DNA of 64,000 nt from NCBI GenBank assembly GCA_028532985.1, contig JANCIK010000012.1, positions 248,001-312,000 on the forward strand, in the 5' to 3' direction. The position numbers were made by a program, and so were the translations under genes. The DNA is from Stropharia rugosoannulata. Taxonomy: Eukaryota; Basidiomycota; Agaricomycetes; Agaricales; Strophariaceae. Positions 11,811 through 24,324 of this stretch are shown one piece after another; within the stretch, counting starts at the first letter, position 1; the number at the start of each line of letters is the position of its first letter. The notes below the pieces were generated by a model. It saw only the letters and a list, made by a program, of their open reading frames with translations, made no database searches and was not told the DNA's origin.

Positions 11811-14800
11811 CTAGAGGCTAAAAATCCCCGCCTCCCTCTTGCGACTCTGCACCGGGTGCGTAATAACTAACGACAAGCCTAGCCCAATTGTCAGCCCAAT
11901 CGCGACTGAAATGAGCTTAAGCGCCGTCTGAAATCCGGACAAATACGATTCTGTATTCCCCGACGCCTGAAGCGACGCATAGCTGAGCAGACCTCCACTT
12001 CCCAGCCCAGAAGGCAGCTGGAACATAATACCAGTTATCTGCGAGAAACGGAAGGGCAGATCACGATCAGCACCAGCTCAGATCGAAAATAAATGCAACG
12101 AGCCGCATGGGCTGGCGATCGTCTGCGCAGACGGGCCAGCCCGGTGTGCGGCGTGCACTACGCACCATCACTACGAACGCGTTCCCGGAGAAGATGCGGG
12201 AGTACAGATTTGATATGAGCCCAACAGCGAATGCTCTGCCAATCATATGCGCGATGGTAATGGGTGATGTAAATCGTAATCATCAGAATTAGCATGTACA
12301 ATGCTGAGAGCGAGCTTACCCGACCGCAGCAATAATGTCGCTCTGGCCGACGAAGCGCCGACCAGTAAAGTAATTTGTGACCCATCCAGCACTGGCGATA
12401 CTCACTAAAAGCGGCTACAAGAAGGGACAAGCACGCAAAAGGTAAGACGGTCGTTTCCCATGGACAGCATGATCATGATAAGGGCACGTACAAGTTCTTT
12501 TCGATTCCACGGCGCCTGATTACGCATGCTCAAGCAGGTCGAGTAGAGTGGTACTGTCAAAAAGGCTGTATGCGATGTCAAGTCAATTCATTGGCCAGAC
12601 CACAAGACGGGGAAGACTACCTACCCCACCATATGCTCGGCGTTCGTTGATACCATGGTCCATTGGGATCGTGTGTCATTGAACAAGCATAATCATCCGC
12701 CCCATATACTTTGTGGTTTGTCATCAGTTCGAACAACTCCGCCCCTATAGTAAATCCGAACCCAAGAAATAAAGCATACACGACCGCGAAGCACATGCGC
12801 ACAGAGCCCGCCACTATGTGTCGGGACATGAGTTCCAAAGCACCTGTCAAGACCAAGAAACCCTTAAAAAAAGCCAAAATTTAGTTATTGGCTTATAACA
12901 GGTTATTTTTGAGAACGAACTGGTAGAATGAGTACCACAGAACTTGACGTTACGGCTGAGTAGCAAATCTTGTGTGTAGCTGCCAGCGCCGCGGCTATGA
13001 AGCTGAACAGTGTCGTAATGGTCACTCTGAAATTTACTGTGAACAGCGAACAGCAAAGCGAAGAAGAGAAGCCGCACTCGAATACATTAGTGTACAAGAC
13101 ATTGCGCACGCCAATCATCTGAATTATGACCAACAATGCACCAAGCGGGAAGGAAACCAGCGCATCGACAAAGCTGCCACCGAAACTAACAGTACAAATT
13201 GCGGCAGAGCACATTCCGCCGATAAGCACGCTCATGGCCCAGCCGTATCTTGGCTTCTTCTTCATGAGTGCATCTAGTTCAACAGACGCTTTGGATACCG
13301 AAAGCTTGTCATGTATGACCTGAAAAAAAAATTACTAAGAAATACATCGAGTTGTGGCTTAGCGCACCTTCCAATAGAGCGCAAATGCATCATCGAGCTT
13401 GCCCAAGTCGAGGGCGCTAGATTGCCTAATGAGTTTGATATGGCTCGTACCGGTACCTGAGTCATCGAAGCTCAGAAGCACAATGTCAGGCAAATACATG
13501 AAGCTAATTTGCACATCCAGGACCCGCGCCGCCGACTGGATCATAGATTGCAGGCGGTGGCTAGGCCCACCAAACATGATCATCGCCCGAGTGAGCTTCA
13601 TAAGAAACTCTTCCCGTTGGATGATCTGCGCGACATGCCTCGTAATCTGTACAGAGTTAACGCGGAGAGAAAATTTAATTAGCATGCGATGCAGAGCGCC
13701 GTTGTATATATTATAGTACGCACGAAGACTTCGGCCTTCCGACGCTTGTGTTTGTGATGATCGCCACCATGTTGGGGCGTTGGTCGTCCGTTATCATCCG
13801 TAGGAGTGCTGTAGCCTGACCTGCGGCCTGATCGTATGGAGCTGACATAGCCGCCAAATATGCTGGATAGATTACTCTTCGAGCTGTGGTGATAGAATGA
13901 ATCCCGGACAGGAGACGGCTCGGATTGCCCCGGTTCTGTGGATGCAGTCGAGGGTATAGTCCTGATGGTATTTGCGCTCATGCTTCTAGTCATCGCTGGT
14001 CGCGGTCTCTGAATCGATTTAGTTTCTAAAGAATATCTGGAGTAGGACAGATCATCGGTCAGCGACATATCCGGTGCAATGGCGAACAACGCACCGAGAT
14101 AAATGATACCCTGGCCGCTTCACGTTAGGCTGAAGGGTGCTGGCATGGGGGGCTGCAACGCCTGCGAGGTTGCCTGTGCTGGCAATCAAGGGGCCGAAAA
14201 CTCCACCCGCATTCCTTGCGGCAGGTGGGCGAGATACATAACCGAATACGGATGGTATATCAAAGGACCAAGTTTTGTGGTTATACACCCTTTCCTTCTT
14301 CTCTGCCTTTCTCTCTGCCTTTTCCTGCTCTGAGAAACTGTTAGACGACATGATAAAACATGGGAATTCATTCATACCAATTCTTTCCTTCTTCGCAGAT
14401 CTTCGTTTTTCCGACGCGGATGTTAATCCAACTTCAGCAGCGCTATCTGACCGATAATCATAGTCATACTCCGACCCGCGTAAGGAAGGATACGACGATG
14501 CACCGCTATCAGAATGATAATCTGATTCTGGATGCTGGTAGAGGTTTAGTAGCGTCGATAGGATCCCGGTCCCCCCCTGTGGAAGATGTTGGTCTCCTTC
14601 GCTCTCTACATCTTTATCTGGATGTGTATGCGTGGGGCTATGTGATCTCTTCTTCATTCTACTCGATAGCCTAGGCTTGCCACGTTTCAAATGTTTCTGG
14701 ACGACATGCTCTGCTTTCGCGATCGAGTACTTGCGTAGGTCCGTGGTGCCCGGCAGTCCAGCATCCTCATCTTCACTGATATAATTGTCAGGGACGTGGT

Positions 14801-15276
14801 GAGACGGTGCAGGTGTCAACGAGAGCGTCGAGCTCGCGGCTGAAGAGGGATGACTATCGTTGTCTATATCTTCATGCGCGTTCTCCTCGTCCTCTTCTAA
14901 AGTTTCGTCTTGCGTACCAGTCTTCTCTTCCGAACCTTCCTCGACGGACACTAATTCACTCTCTTCGGATTCTAGCGGGGGATAGTAATGAACTTTCTTT
15001 AGAGGGGTCGATTTTCGATGTTGTTCCAAGGCTTCAGTCAGTGCTCGAAATCGGTCGCGCTTGAATTTGTAATCAGTCAGGCACGGGAATGCTAAAATGT
15101 AATCGACATACGTCTATTCCCTGCTCGTCCAGCATGTGCGACGGGGTCTCTGCGATGTTAAAAGGGCTGGAGTCGGTATCTGGCCATTGCACTTTCCGCG
15201 GAGTGCGAGTACCAGGAGTACGTGCGCCCCCACGACTGGTTCCTCCGGGTGGCCGCGAGTGGTCCGAGGTGCTCAT
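11811..15276 (-). CDS. Prm10-like ThrE-family membrane protein
   Basis: Multi-pass membrane protein of the fungal Prm10 / ThrE (DUF1212) family, related to bacterial threonine/serine exporters; substrate in fungi unknown. The ATG at 15274-15276 opens MSTSDHSRPPGG. The first half is hydrophilic and probably disordered (RTPRKVQWPDTDSS; acidic and serine-rich stretches), ending GGVFGPLIASTGN and KRPGYHLSR. A 56 bp intron (GTGCGT to CTCCAG) then joins to YSLETKS. The conserved ThrE part begins IQREEFLMKLTRAMIMFGGP and continues DVQISFMYLPDIVLLSF, YGWAMSVLIGGMCSAAI, FPLGALLVIIQMIG, a loop with GPWYQ, and a last segment SVAIGLTIGLGLSLVI. It has at least eight introns. An 83-codon upstream ORF (15551 to 15300) ends 24 nt before the start. 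It could be mistaken for a transporter serving the synthase cluster, but it looks like an ordinary conserved gene. Confidence 0.87.
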
Positions 15277-16355
15277 TGTTTCGTCTCGAAAATCAGAGGT
15301 CAAATGATAGTAGGATGGTTCGGAAAGACTGTACAAGAGGTGTACGTGCTCGTCGTGTCCGCGCCGATGACGCCGGTGGGGTGGTATGGCTCCAGTGTCT
15401 CATTACTAGGCAGCGTCATAGATAGTCCTCTCGAAGAACGGAGGCAAAAGACGGACTCGGTCGTTTTAGGAAGGTACGGCAACTGTTTCACCCGTATATA
15501 CATACCTGTTTGCACTTGGTCAAGCACTGCAGTATGCGGGCGTACGTTCATGTTGTGAACGTTGAGAAATCGATGCCAGGATACCGAGGATGTCTACCAA
15601 CAATTTTTTTCTGTTTTTATTTTAATCATTGGTCAACCTAAACCTCGCGGCGTCCTTTAGCAGAACGCACCATGGCCTAATAATAAAGCAACAATCGGTA
15701 AGGCCAGAGTAGATCTTCAAAGCATCGTTGTTACTGTATTATTGAAGCACTTTGGAGAGCCCAACTGCCGATTGAAAATTTCTTCCTTTGATTTATCAAC
15801 ATGCAAAGAAGTTGCAATGGTTCTTCTCGGTAATCAGGTGAAGATACTAATCTTTTGATAATTAAACCATGTTAGTGTTCCATTATCAGGACAAGTGACG
15901 TTTAGCCATCATAAAGTGTATCACTGCAAAAATGACCGTTCACGGCATTGATCTTCAAATTGAGTTTGACATCTTGTTCAGTGGCGCGATCTGCGGGATT
16001 TGGAGCAAGATACTAGGACTTATGATTCTTGTAACGAAATTATGGAAATCGAGGCAATGGCCTGACTCCAGATCTTTTTTCTTTACAGTGAATGATGCGT
16101 TACTGTTGAGAATGATTGCCTCTCTTCAGCTTTACGGGAACATATGTGTGGCGGAGGTAATCCTCCTTGCATGTTGCAGCATATCGGAGCAAGTTGAACG
16201 CGAGTTAGTCAAATTTGTAGGTCTCAAGAATCGGATGTGTAAACCTGTCCTGGCAAAGATGGTATATTTAAAATACCGGATAAAACGACAGCGGAAGAAT
16301 AGATCCGTTCTAAGCAAACACTACACCTTTATGAAGGTCGTCCGTTGAAATTACA
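15277..16355. other. Upstream region of the Prm10-like gene
   Basis: Holds the 5' leader of the Prm10-like gene with its upstream ORF (15300-15551, minus strand) and AT-rich sequence. A 138-codon plus-strand frame at 15932-16348 ends eight bases before the Dim1 stop and has no recognisable feature; I do not call it a gene. Confidence 0.5.
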
Positions 16356-17038
16356 TTAATATCTGTACCGCGTGGAGTAATCTGAAAGAAAGTTATAAAT
16401 CATCAAAACAAGGATTTGGGACTGATTTACCTTTCGGTGACACCACTAAACCCCGTCCCTTTGACGCTCCTCGGTACACTGTTTCAATAATATCGATTAA
16501 CTAGCAGATTGTAAATACTGGTTCTGTGTTAATGGTGTGTTATGTACCTCTTGTTTATTATCCATAGCCCAGTTTCTGGAGGCAAGATCTTAAGCTATAG
16601 AGCAAAACTTGTTATATGTTGACGATACGTACATTTTATTGTTGTTTCCGGTGCCCAAATCAATCATGATGTGTTTATTACTGCAAGATTGTTTTAAATT
16701 CGCCAGAATAGTTATATAGTATAGTACTCACCGATAGAAAAACATGACTGTGCAGGGATCATACAATTCGTACATCTGATCAGGATTCAGCGAAAACAGC
16801 TGGAAAGCAGTTGTTGCAAAGCTACCTTGTTGAAATCAGGGACTTCAGTGATATCTACCAGATAGATAACTGCAAAGTTCTGCACTTTCTCAGCGACCGA
16901 GTAGAGCGTCTCATCCATCGTCATGCATTGACTGTCCCAGTCATGTCCGAACCGGATAACCACAACACGGTCTTCTTCTGACTTGATAGCTTCGTCAACA
17001 TGCCAGCCAGATGGTAAGTGAGGCAGGAAATACGACAT
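16356..17038 (-). CDS. DIB1: Dim1/TXNL4A U5 snRNP thioredoxin-like protein
   Basis: Spliceosomal protein of the U4/U6.U5 tri-snRNP with a thioredoxin fold; essential for pre-mRNA splicing in the nucleus. Six exons can be assembled by eye. Exon 1 (17038-16826) encodes exactly 71 residues, MSYFLPHLPSGWHVD to VPDFNK. The rest gives MYELYDPCTVMFFYR, NKHIMIDLGTGNNNKI, NWAMDNKQE, LIDIIETVYRGASKGRGLVV and the terminal DYSTRYRY, followed by TAA at 16358-16356. Length is about 142 residues, as in the family, and every block is conserved. All introns are 45-65 bp GT-AG. The final peptide differs from the common DYSTKYRY only by Lys to Arg. Identity is secure. Confidence 0.97.
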
Positions 17039-17899
17039 ATCGGACTGTTAAGAGTGGAAGAAAGTGCGAGAGAAATGAAAGGCAGGTGAGTGACTAGTAT
17101 CAGACGGCGTTGAATCGTGGCTGTGCTAAGCAGAGTCATGTGCACCATGCGCCGGGCCGAGGCCGTACCAACGCTCCGTGTACTTCCTTTTCTCTCTTGC
17201 CTTGCTCTTGCCAATCTCTTTCCCTCTAACGCAAAACTATTGATTCTTTAGACGTATAGTCTGGCTCTGCTCAGCGTGGGGGAACCCTCCATGCGAGCCA
17301 TGCTGTCTCCAAACTTTGTTGCTTACTTTTACTTCCCGGCTCCAATGTAATTGTAGTTATTTCAACACGCTATTGCTTGCTGTTGCTACCACGAAAGCGC
17401 AATCAACGCTTAACGTCAGACTTCGGCAAACTGTAAAAAAAAATAAAAATAAAAAGATCATAATCAAAGGGAGATCGGATATCAGTACTGATGCTACGTT
17501 TTCCACAGAAGAGAGCGTTATGTGGCAATAAAAATTTACCTATTGAAACCGACCACAATTGCGCTAGCTCTGACACTTATGTACATATGTTCTGAAAATC
17601 TTCTAATTACCAGTTTAGATAATCATAGGGCTGCCGCGTAAGCACCTTTAAGCACCATGCATTGAAAGGCTAGATTGCGTAGTACACACCCATCAAACAC
17701 CCATATAAAAGTCTAGGCTGCAGCATAAACTTGGAAAAATTGGGATTGCATTGCTAGTCATAAGAGGTCATAAGTCACTATAATACATGATACATGATAC
17801 TGCATGAGATCTATTGTGATGTAACGAAATAAAGAAAAAATAAAGATTGTTTGTGCTTGCAGATGCAGAGACTTGACTCAATAGTAGCAGAAGATGTAT
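17039..17899. other. Intergenic region between Dim1 and the repeated-module gene
   Basis: Dim1 promoter side, then AT-rich sequence with short direct echoes (ggtcataag / tacatgata around 17765-17805). No gene, RNA or element recognised. Confidence 0.5.
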
Positions 17900-19008
17900 T
17901 CATTCAACCTTACTTTTCTTCTGCTTCCTGTCCATGGAATACAGCCTGATCGAACAATCATGTGTACCAGTCCGGACATACGACTGTTTCTTGTGCCGTT
18001 TCGACACCTTAAGTTCCTCCATCAATTGTGGGCTCCGGACTTGCGTCTCCAATAAAGAGTCCGTTTGTGCCCTGCGCCGCCCATCTGATTTTCCGTTATA
18101 ATGATGTAACCTGAATGCTCGAAATTGCGGGAGTAAGCTAAGTTGGTTATAGGTTTCGATATGCACCGGCGGCGCACTTGGGGGCGCAATACTATTAGTA
18201 CCAGCTGTATGAGCAACATACTTGTCGGAGGCTTGGATGATGGAGGTAATAAGCTATAATACCGTCGACATGAAGTGAAAATGCGTGCCAAACTCACGAA
18301 TATTCAAAGAAACAGTGTCTTCATGTGCGTGAAGCCTAAGTGGGCGACTCTCTATGTTTTCTGAAAGGGCTCGTTTGCGACATGAAGAATTGTGGTCGCC
18401 GAAAAGGCATTTATGCTTAGTATCTGTTTGTCGAGCGTCACCTGCTAAAAGAAGTAAGAATACAGTCAGGATAAAATGAGAAAGGCGTGCAAAAACCCAC
18501 AGCAGCTCGAAGGGTCATCTTCTTCACGCTCTTTATACCAATAAGCACTTTGCATGTTTTCTAAGTTTTGCTGAGGATACAAGCCATTATTATTGCTCAT
18601 AAGAAACTGACTATCTGTTTGAGCACCATTTGTCGAAAAAGGTCATGCCGTCAAACATAAAATGACAAAAGCGTGAAAAAAACTCACGAGTAGTCAAGGA
18701 AATATTGTCTTCAATTGGGTAAACCCAAATATGACCACTCTCCGTGTAACTTATGGTTGATGAGGGCCGTAAAGAATCACTATTGCCCATACTATGAAAT
18801 GGACGTTGAATCCGCCGATTCGTCCGAATATCATCTGCACAAATTCGTTCAAATTCATGAAAGGAAAGACAGCACTGAGCAGTGAACGCGTACTTTTTTT
18901 AATATGCAACGGATTTGGGAGTAGGACTTTTCCATCCAGGCGTCGGGGAAACAGAGCGCGCGAGGGGTAATCGTCCTGATTCACGGACGAGTTCGGCAAG
19001 GGATTCAT
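17900..19008 (-). CDS. Unrecognised protein built from a repeated exon-intron module
   Basis: Hypothetical multi-exon gene; I do not recognise the family. ATG at 19006-19008 gives MNPLPNSSVNQDDYPSRALF. The next exons can be read as RRIQRPFHSMGNSDSLRP with ESGHIWVYPIEDNISL, then NSQFLMSNNNGLYP with SAYWYKEREEDDPSS, then CLFGDHNSSCRKRALS with ESRPLRLHAHEDTVSLN. The final exon is VHIETYNQLSLLPQFRAF followed by a basic tail ending DRKQKKSKVE. Three of these exons align loosely with each other (S..SL/C, then ES, then ED...S). The introns after them also share their first 40 or so bases (GTGRGTTT, CACGC, CATTTTAT, TGAC), so a unit of about 190-200 bp has been tandemly multiplied. The C-terminal lysine/arginine run suggests a nuclear protein, an inference only. 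Exon borders are approximate, and the last junction near 18230 is unresolved. Confidence 0.5.
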
Positions 19009-19905
19009 GCGAGGGAAGAGACATGCATGAAAGGCCGGGCAACTGCTACGTGAAGGTACATATATTTAAACACTCGAGCGTGCTATAAATCACCGGGCTT
19101 CTTGCAAATGCAACGTGACGCTTTTCTCTTGCATCGTACTCAATAAAGGGAATGTATGTTTTAGGCAACATTTCCAGGCGTTGCTCCATCCTATCTATCA
19201 TTCTATCATTCTATTGATGCCTGATGCCTCGCTTGAAGTGTAATTTCGACGCACTACTAATTGCGGGAGCGCGAGTCGGGAAGCTCCATCCTTCTTGCTG
19301 ATCAGCACATTGTAGGTCGATTCAACTTTTGTTAGAGTCTGTGGTCAACCAAGGCAAGTAGGACCTAACACAATTGTACGCTCTTCACGAGTAGACCCCC
19401 CCTGCGATCCCTGTATCCACCGGTTTAAGTAATCAATTACAATCATGTCCGGCCTAACTACTTGGGATTTTACCACGCTTTTTAGAAGAGCACGGAACCA
19501 CTAGGAAGCCGCTTCGAAGCAAATGGTTTCGAGGATAAGTAATCAGGTCAGGCCGACAGCTAGCCTATCCTGTCATTTCGTTTCAGCTTTCCTCAAAGAT
19601 CAGAGCGCTGATATCAACCAAACAAGCAACGACTTCGAGTTACTCCCATTCGGCTGCGTAAACAATAAAACCAGGCAAGCGTGGTAATTTAGAGAAAGCT
19701 ATAGACTTCTTTTCTCACAGTTACTAACCTTCAATGAAAGGCAAGTCGATGAGACGGGTGCACTGTAGGTAGAAAAATCTGGAAGCAGGGTTATTGATTA
19801 TATGAGAAGTTACTGCTGCACGCTACATATTGAATATGTACATAAAAGAGAAGCAGCAAACGCAATTCGCAATGTCCCACGCAGATTGACAACGTACGCA
19901 AGGAG
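19009..19905. other. Intergenic region
   Basis: Promoter side of the repeated-module gene; a TATAAA-like string lies at about 19083 on the plus strand. The rest is mixed-composition DNA with no supported gene or repeat. Confidence 0.5.
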
Positions 19906-22842
19906 TTATGCCGCTATGTTAGTCCCGGACCGTTTACTAAATGCGGAATAGCCTATTGCAAACAGGGGTTGGTCCTGGAGGCTGGCACGCTTTTTTCCAA
20001 CTTTTTTCGACTGTCTATTCAAAGGGATCTGAGGTGCACTTTTTTCTGCGATGGTTGCGAGGACCGAGGTCGCCGGGATTTGGAAAGATCGAAGAGACGC
20101 TATAATCGCCATAACAGGGTTATATTCGTCATAGGGGTCGTGAAAAGCTGTTCTCCGTTGGGTTTGAAATTTTACTTCCGACCCATCATCCATAGACGAC
20201 ATGCACGCACAGCAGCCTTATGTAGCAACAACAGTCAGCAAAAGAAGACTCGAAGACAAAAGGAGCATCAAGATGATGGATTACATCTGTCATTCCGGTC
20301 AAAACTTGAATATCGCAAAACACGCCTTCAACTTCAAGTTCTGCTGTTCCCATAAGTTGCGAACGTAGGCTCTGATTCGTAGCGTGGCCTTTACTGATCG
20401 CGTAGTCTAGTCTGTTGTCATCTAGAGCCGCATTGTCGCACAAGTGGTCAAGAAAGGTTTCCAAGATACCGTCCATGAGGGCGACGACTGTGAGCACCGA
20501 GACCAAGAATCGCTGGATGTCAGGCTCTGGAATATAACCCGTAAATAGCTGCAACAGTGAGTGTTTGCATGTTAAATGTCACCATATAACATTCCAAGTA
20601 GGCGCCTCCATGTTTTGCATGTGGCCGCAGCCCAACCTCCGTGAAAGTCAAGCAAGGTCCGGAGCGATGACAATGCCAACCAAAGTTCATCCATGATTGG
20701 CTGAGGTGTAACACCTAGGCGATAATCAAAAGCAGAGAGTACGTCGCGATGGGCAGCCTTTACAAAGGCGAATCAGGGGGAAAGCGCGCAGAGAAACAAC
20801 GAAACAGGTTCAATTACCTCCAAATCTTCCCAAGATAGATGGTGTGGTGCCAGCGTGACATATTCATCAGCAAAGACAGGAAGAAGTGGATGTAGGAAGT
20901 CACGATGAAACTGAATTTCAAGTTGACGAAGCTGCTAGCACCAAGTTTTCGAAAGCTCACCTTAACACTGATGGATAAACAAGCGACAGCAACATCCCAA
21001 ACAACTAAATCCAAGCCATCCTGATCAAACGAATTGGCTCTCGAAAGAGTAGATGAAGTCGTATGACTTCTTTTATGGTTGCTAACACCTGGAGACATAG
21101 TCAAATAAAAATAGCGGATGAACATCCAAACCGCATGGAATCGGGTTTCTGGCGAGTTTTCAAGGTGATCTTGCAGGTTGTCAATAGGGCGCGAAGGGCG
21201 CGGGTTACCAGATCGGCTGGTGGTATAAGACGAAGCCGAAGTGCTTGATGAAGAAAAACTACTAGAACAGCTAGAGTGCGCAATGAGGCTTTGGGGACTG
21301 GGGCATCTTCTAGGCGCCTTTATTGGCAAGATCTGTCGAAAGGTCAAAAGAAAAAAAGGCAACATGACTTTCACAGCATACATCTAGAAGCCATTTCACG
21401 GCGGCGCGCCGCCGCACTTTCCCGATTCCCAGCATTGTTTCCCAGTCCGCAGGCGTGGTATACTGACCTATCTTCTCGTCAAAGGAAAAAGGGAAAAAGG
21501 TATCGGTACCGGTTTCCACCGTATACGAGTATGGAGAGGACCGAATATATGTCCCTAACGGGAATCCATCGTGTTCACGGCCACTTACCTCCCTTTTCAT
21601 ATACCTCTGCAAACGAACCTTCGCTAAAGTTCCTTCGCTTTGCACGAACTTGCCTATATATCCTTCAGGAGGAGCAATAATAGGAACACCACTCGTCAAG
21701 GTCTTGCCGACGTGCGGTGACTGATCCATGTCCCGTCCGTTGGGAGAGGATGTAGCTGTGACTGGAGCAGCCGAAGCCGTTGAAGTCCAATCAGGCTTGA
21801 ATGCCTTAGACTTTATGGAAAATGAAAGCAAATAAACGCTGCAGAGCTCAGTCAAGAATACTACTTACGTTACAGACCGCATTAGACCTGAGAGAGTCGG
21901 CCCGTCTCAGGCTTGCATTTCTTCGCGCATATACGCGGTCCTGAGCACGGACGCCTTGATCTTTCGAGAATTTCTGGAGTTTTGGCGATGGTTCGTTATA
22001 AGCAGAGGCCCCTTGGTAACCAGCTCTTTTGATGATACGGTAGGTTAGTGCCAGGGGTCTTGATACTGACACATTTTCGTTTCTGTAAAATAGGTTGGTG
22101 TTTGAAGAATATTGAACAACGTTTGGACTCACTCGGGGGTGTGACTCGGTTCCAAAGGCGACAAGGTCAACTCCCGAAGATTAAATAAGCGTCCTAGATG
22201 CGAGTGAACAGAATATAGTTCAGATCGTAAATAATAGACAAAGAAGTAAGAGGAAACATCCAGTCAATTATTACCTTGCCCGAAGTGTTCAATATGCTGA
22301 TCATCAAGTGAGTCGTCTGAATCCGTATCAGTGAGCTCAGAGCTATTGTCGAGTCCTTTTTCTTTCAAAGCCTCAAGCAAAAGATGGGTGAGACGATGGC
22401 TGAAGTCATTATTATCATCCCTGCAGAAGTTTTCGAAGATGAAAGACCCATTGCCCTCTTGCATAGGCGTGCGCTTATAAGAGACGGATATAGACGAAGT
22501 AGTGGGAGGGTCGTAGAAGTCTTCCGACGAGGGAGAAGAAATTTCAAAATCTGGAGGACTGCTGGAGAGCGGAGCTTCAAGAAAATGATAGCTTGCCTCA
22601 TCAGCACCCGAGTTGTTACTTCCGTCATCAGCCTCCAGCCAGCTCGGTGGACAAGACAGAACAGAACTAGGAGGAGTGAGAACATCCCAACGTTTTCTAG
22701 AACAGGCCTGTGCACTCCAGTCGTGATTGATGGTGCTCTCAGGAGTTGGAGAGCGCATATAGTCGAGCGAGTCCTTCCACATTTCCACAGAAGCTGGAGA
22801 CATAGAACCGGAATCTGATAAATCGAGGCAAGCAGAGTTCAT
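19906..22842 (-). CDS. Cyclin-like (cyclin-box) protein
   Basis: Predicted cyclin-box protein of a type common in mushroom-forming fungi; cyclins bind and direct cyclin-dependent kinases. The ATG at 22840-22842 opens MNSACLDLSDSGSMSP; the in-frame codon further upstream is TTG. The N-terminal half is Ser/Pro-rich and acidic. A middle part contains PPEGYIGKFVQSEG and WETMLGIGKVRRRA. The conserved part runs ENSPETRFHAVWMFIRYFYL, DLVVWDVAVACLSISVKFHR, PVFADEYVTLAPHHLSWEDLE, LSAFDYRLGVTPQPIMDELW, SSLRTLLDFHGGW and a helix DIQRFLVSVLTVVALMDGIL. This reads as a cyclin fold with large inserts. It has about ten short introns. The exon ending GTNIAA* at 19906 is assigned to this gene by strand and spacing, and the junctions of the last 500 bases are uncertain. 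Assignment rests on overall resemblance, not on a short diagnostic motif. Confidence 0.7.
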
Positions 22843-24324
22843 TGAGATAGCTTGAGCTCTAAATAAATGAGGAAGTGAAAGAGAAACCAAAGGGATCGAA
22901 ACCGTCGTCTACAAAAGATTCGAGGAGAGCACAGAAAATGCGGCACACTGGCAGGTGCAAGCGTTTACAACCCGTGAGAAAACAGAGTTAGTACATAAAT
23001 TATTTATTTATTTTTTCCTTGGGCGGATCGCAGTCGACGGCACGTCACGGCAGGTCGGACCCGATACGCGCACGAACAAAACTGCCATTACAAGTAACAA
23101 AAGTGATATGTATGTACTCTACATATGTACTCAAACGTGCCGAGCAGGCCAAGACTACTATGTGCTGGCGGACCATCGTCATGATCATTAGTTCGTCAGT
23201 GTCACATAAAGTCACACTTATTTTTAGAATGACGAACATGTGGTTCAATCTCCGACAGCTTGCTCATCGCTGTCTCGTCAAGAGGCTTTGGAAATGCCCT
23301 AGTCACAGTTAGTAAGAAGTATCAATTAAACGATGTATATATTAGAGTATTAGACATGTCTATATACATATAAATAATCAACTAGTTTAATTAGAATAGC
23401 TATCAGTTGAATCATTATAAGGGTGATATAAAGCACTGTGGCTGTAAGAAGGAATTGGGAACTGCGGATAGTGATTATAATGATTAGTTGGTATCTGTAC
23501 GTGATTATCCAGCTCTAAAGTGTTAGTGAGTATTGGCTCTTGCGCCAATCTTCGAGATTGACATGAATTGTGATATAGACCAGAAAAGCGAGAATCCGTG
23601 ATTAGTACTGCTTCATTATCTGAAATATGTTGCTGAATACAAGTTTATGAGCTCTTGATTAGTACCATTTTTGGCAACTTTCAGCGCGCGTGCCAGGACG
23701 AGAGACGGGATGCGACTTTGTTTAATGACACGTTGTTCACACGTACGCCGTAATGCCGTTTGAAACTCCGTTGTTCCGAGTCGGCAACTATGTGACGACG
23801 GAGTGACTGTCCTGCCAAAAAATATCTCCCTCAAAACTCAACAATACGGCTCAAAAAAAGACAAACATGGTCTCTAAGGCTATTTTATGATATGTACAAA
23901 GTTTCAAGCAGGTAGAGAGAATAGAGGCTGAGATATTTGAGGGTGACGAACTAGTGATCATGACGATGGTCTGCCAGTACATAGTATGTAGCTAAGACCC
24001 TTAGCCAAGATGTATTAATGCCGAGAAATTGATTTCATCAACGGGCGCTTAATAAATTTTATAAACTAGCAGTCCTAAATCTTGAATAGATACTACGGTA
24101 AAAGTCTGAATAACAAACTGAAAAACACTTCTTCTTTTCAGAATTGCTCCGCCTCCTTCTGAATTTTGTTATCCGTGAGTTAAAAGGACTGTTGTATGAT
24201 GATGATGTATTTAACATTGGAAATGGCAAGGGTGGGCGCAAAGCGCGCACACGCGCTAGTTTTTTGATACATGTACTTTCAAATTAGTAATAGTAGCGGT
24301 AGTCCTTAAGATGGTATTTAAAGG
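22843..24324. other. AT-rich intergenic region
   Basis: About 1.5 kb between the cyclin-like gene and the first Kre9-like gene. AT-rich with short tandem AT motifs near 23330-23420. Only short, unconvincing frames; no RNA gene or transposon signature recognised. Confidence 0.5.

Noticed and set aside
14030..14130. Frameshift in the Prm10-like gene where frame changes after HLSR
   Set aside because: A 56 bp intron with GTGCGT donor and CTCCAG acceptor joins HLSR to YSLE in frame, so no mutation is needed.
11811..15276. Prm10-like gene as the exporter of the polyketide synthase product
   Set aside because: It looks like a conserved ThrE/Prm10 family gene and is separated by 1.3 kb; closeness alone is not enough.
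15932..16348. 138-codon plus-strand frame converging on Dim1
   Set aside because: No recognisable domain, odd composition, and it ends eight bases from the Dim1 stop; probably chance in AT-rich DNA.
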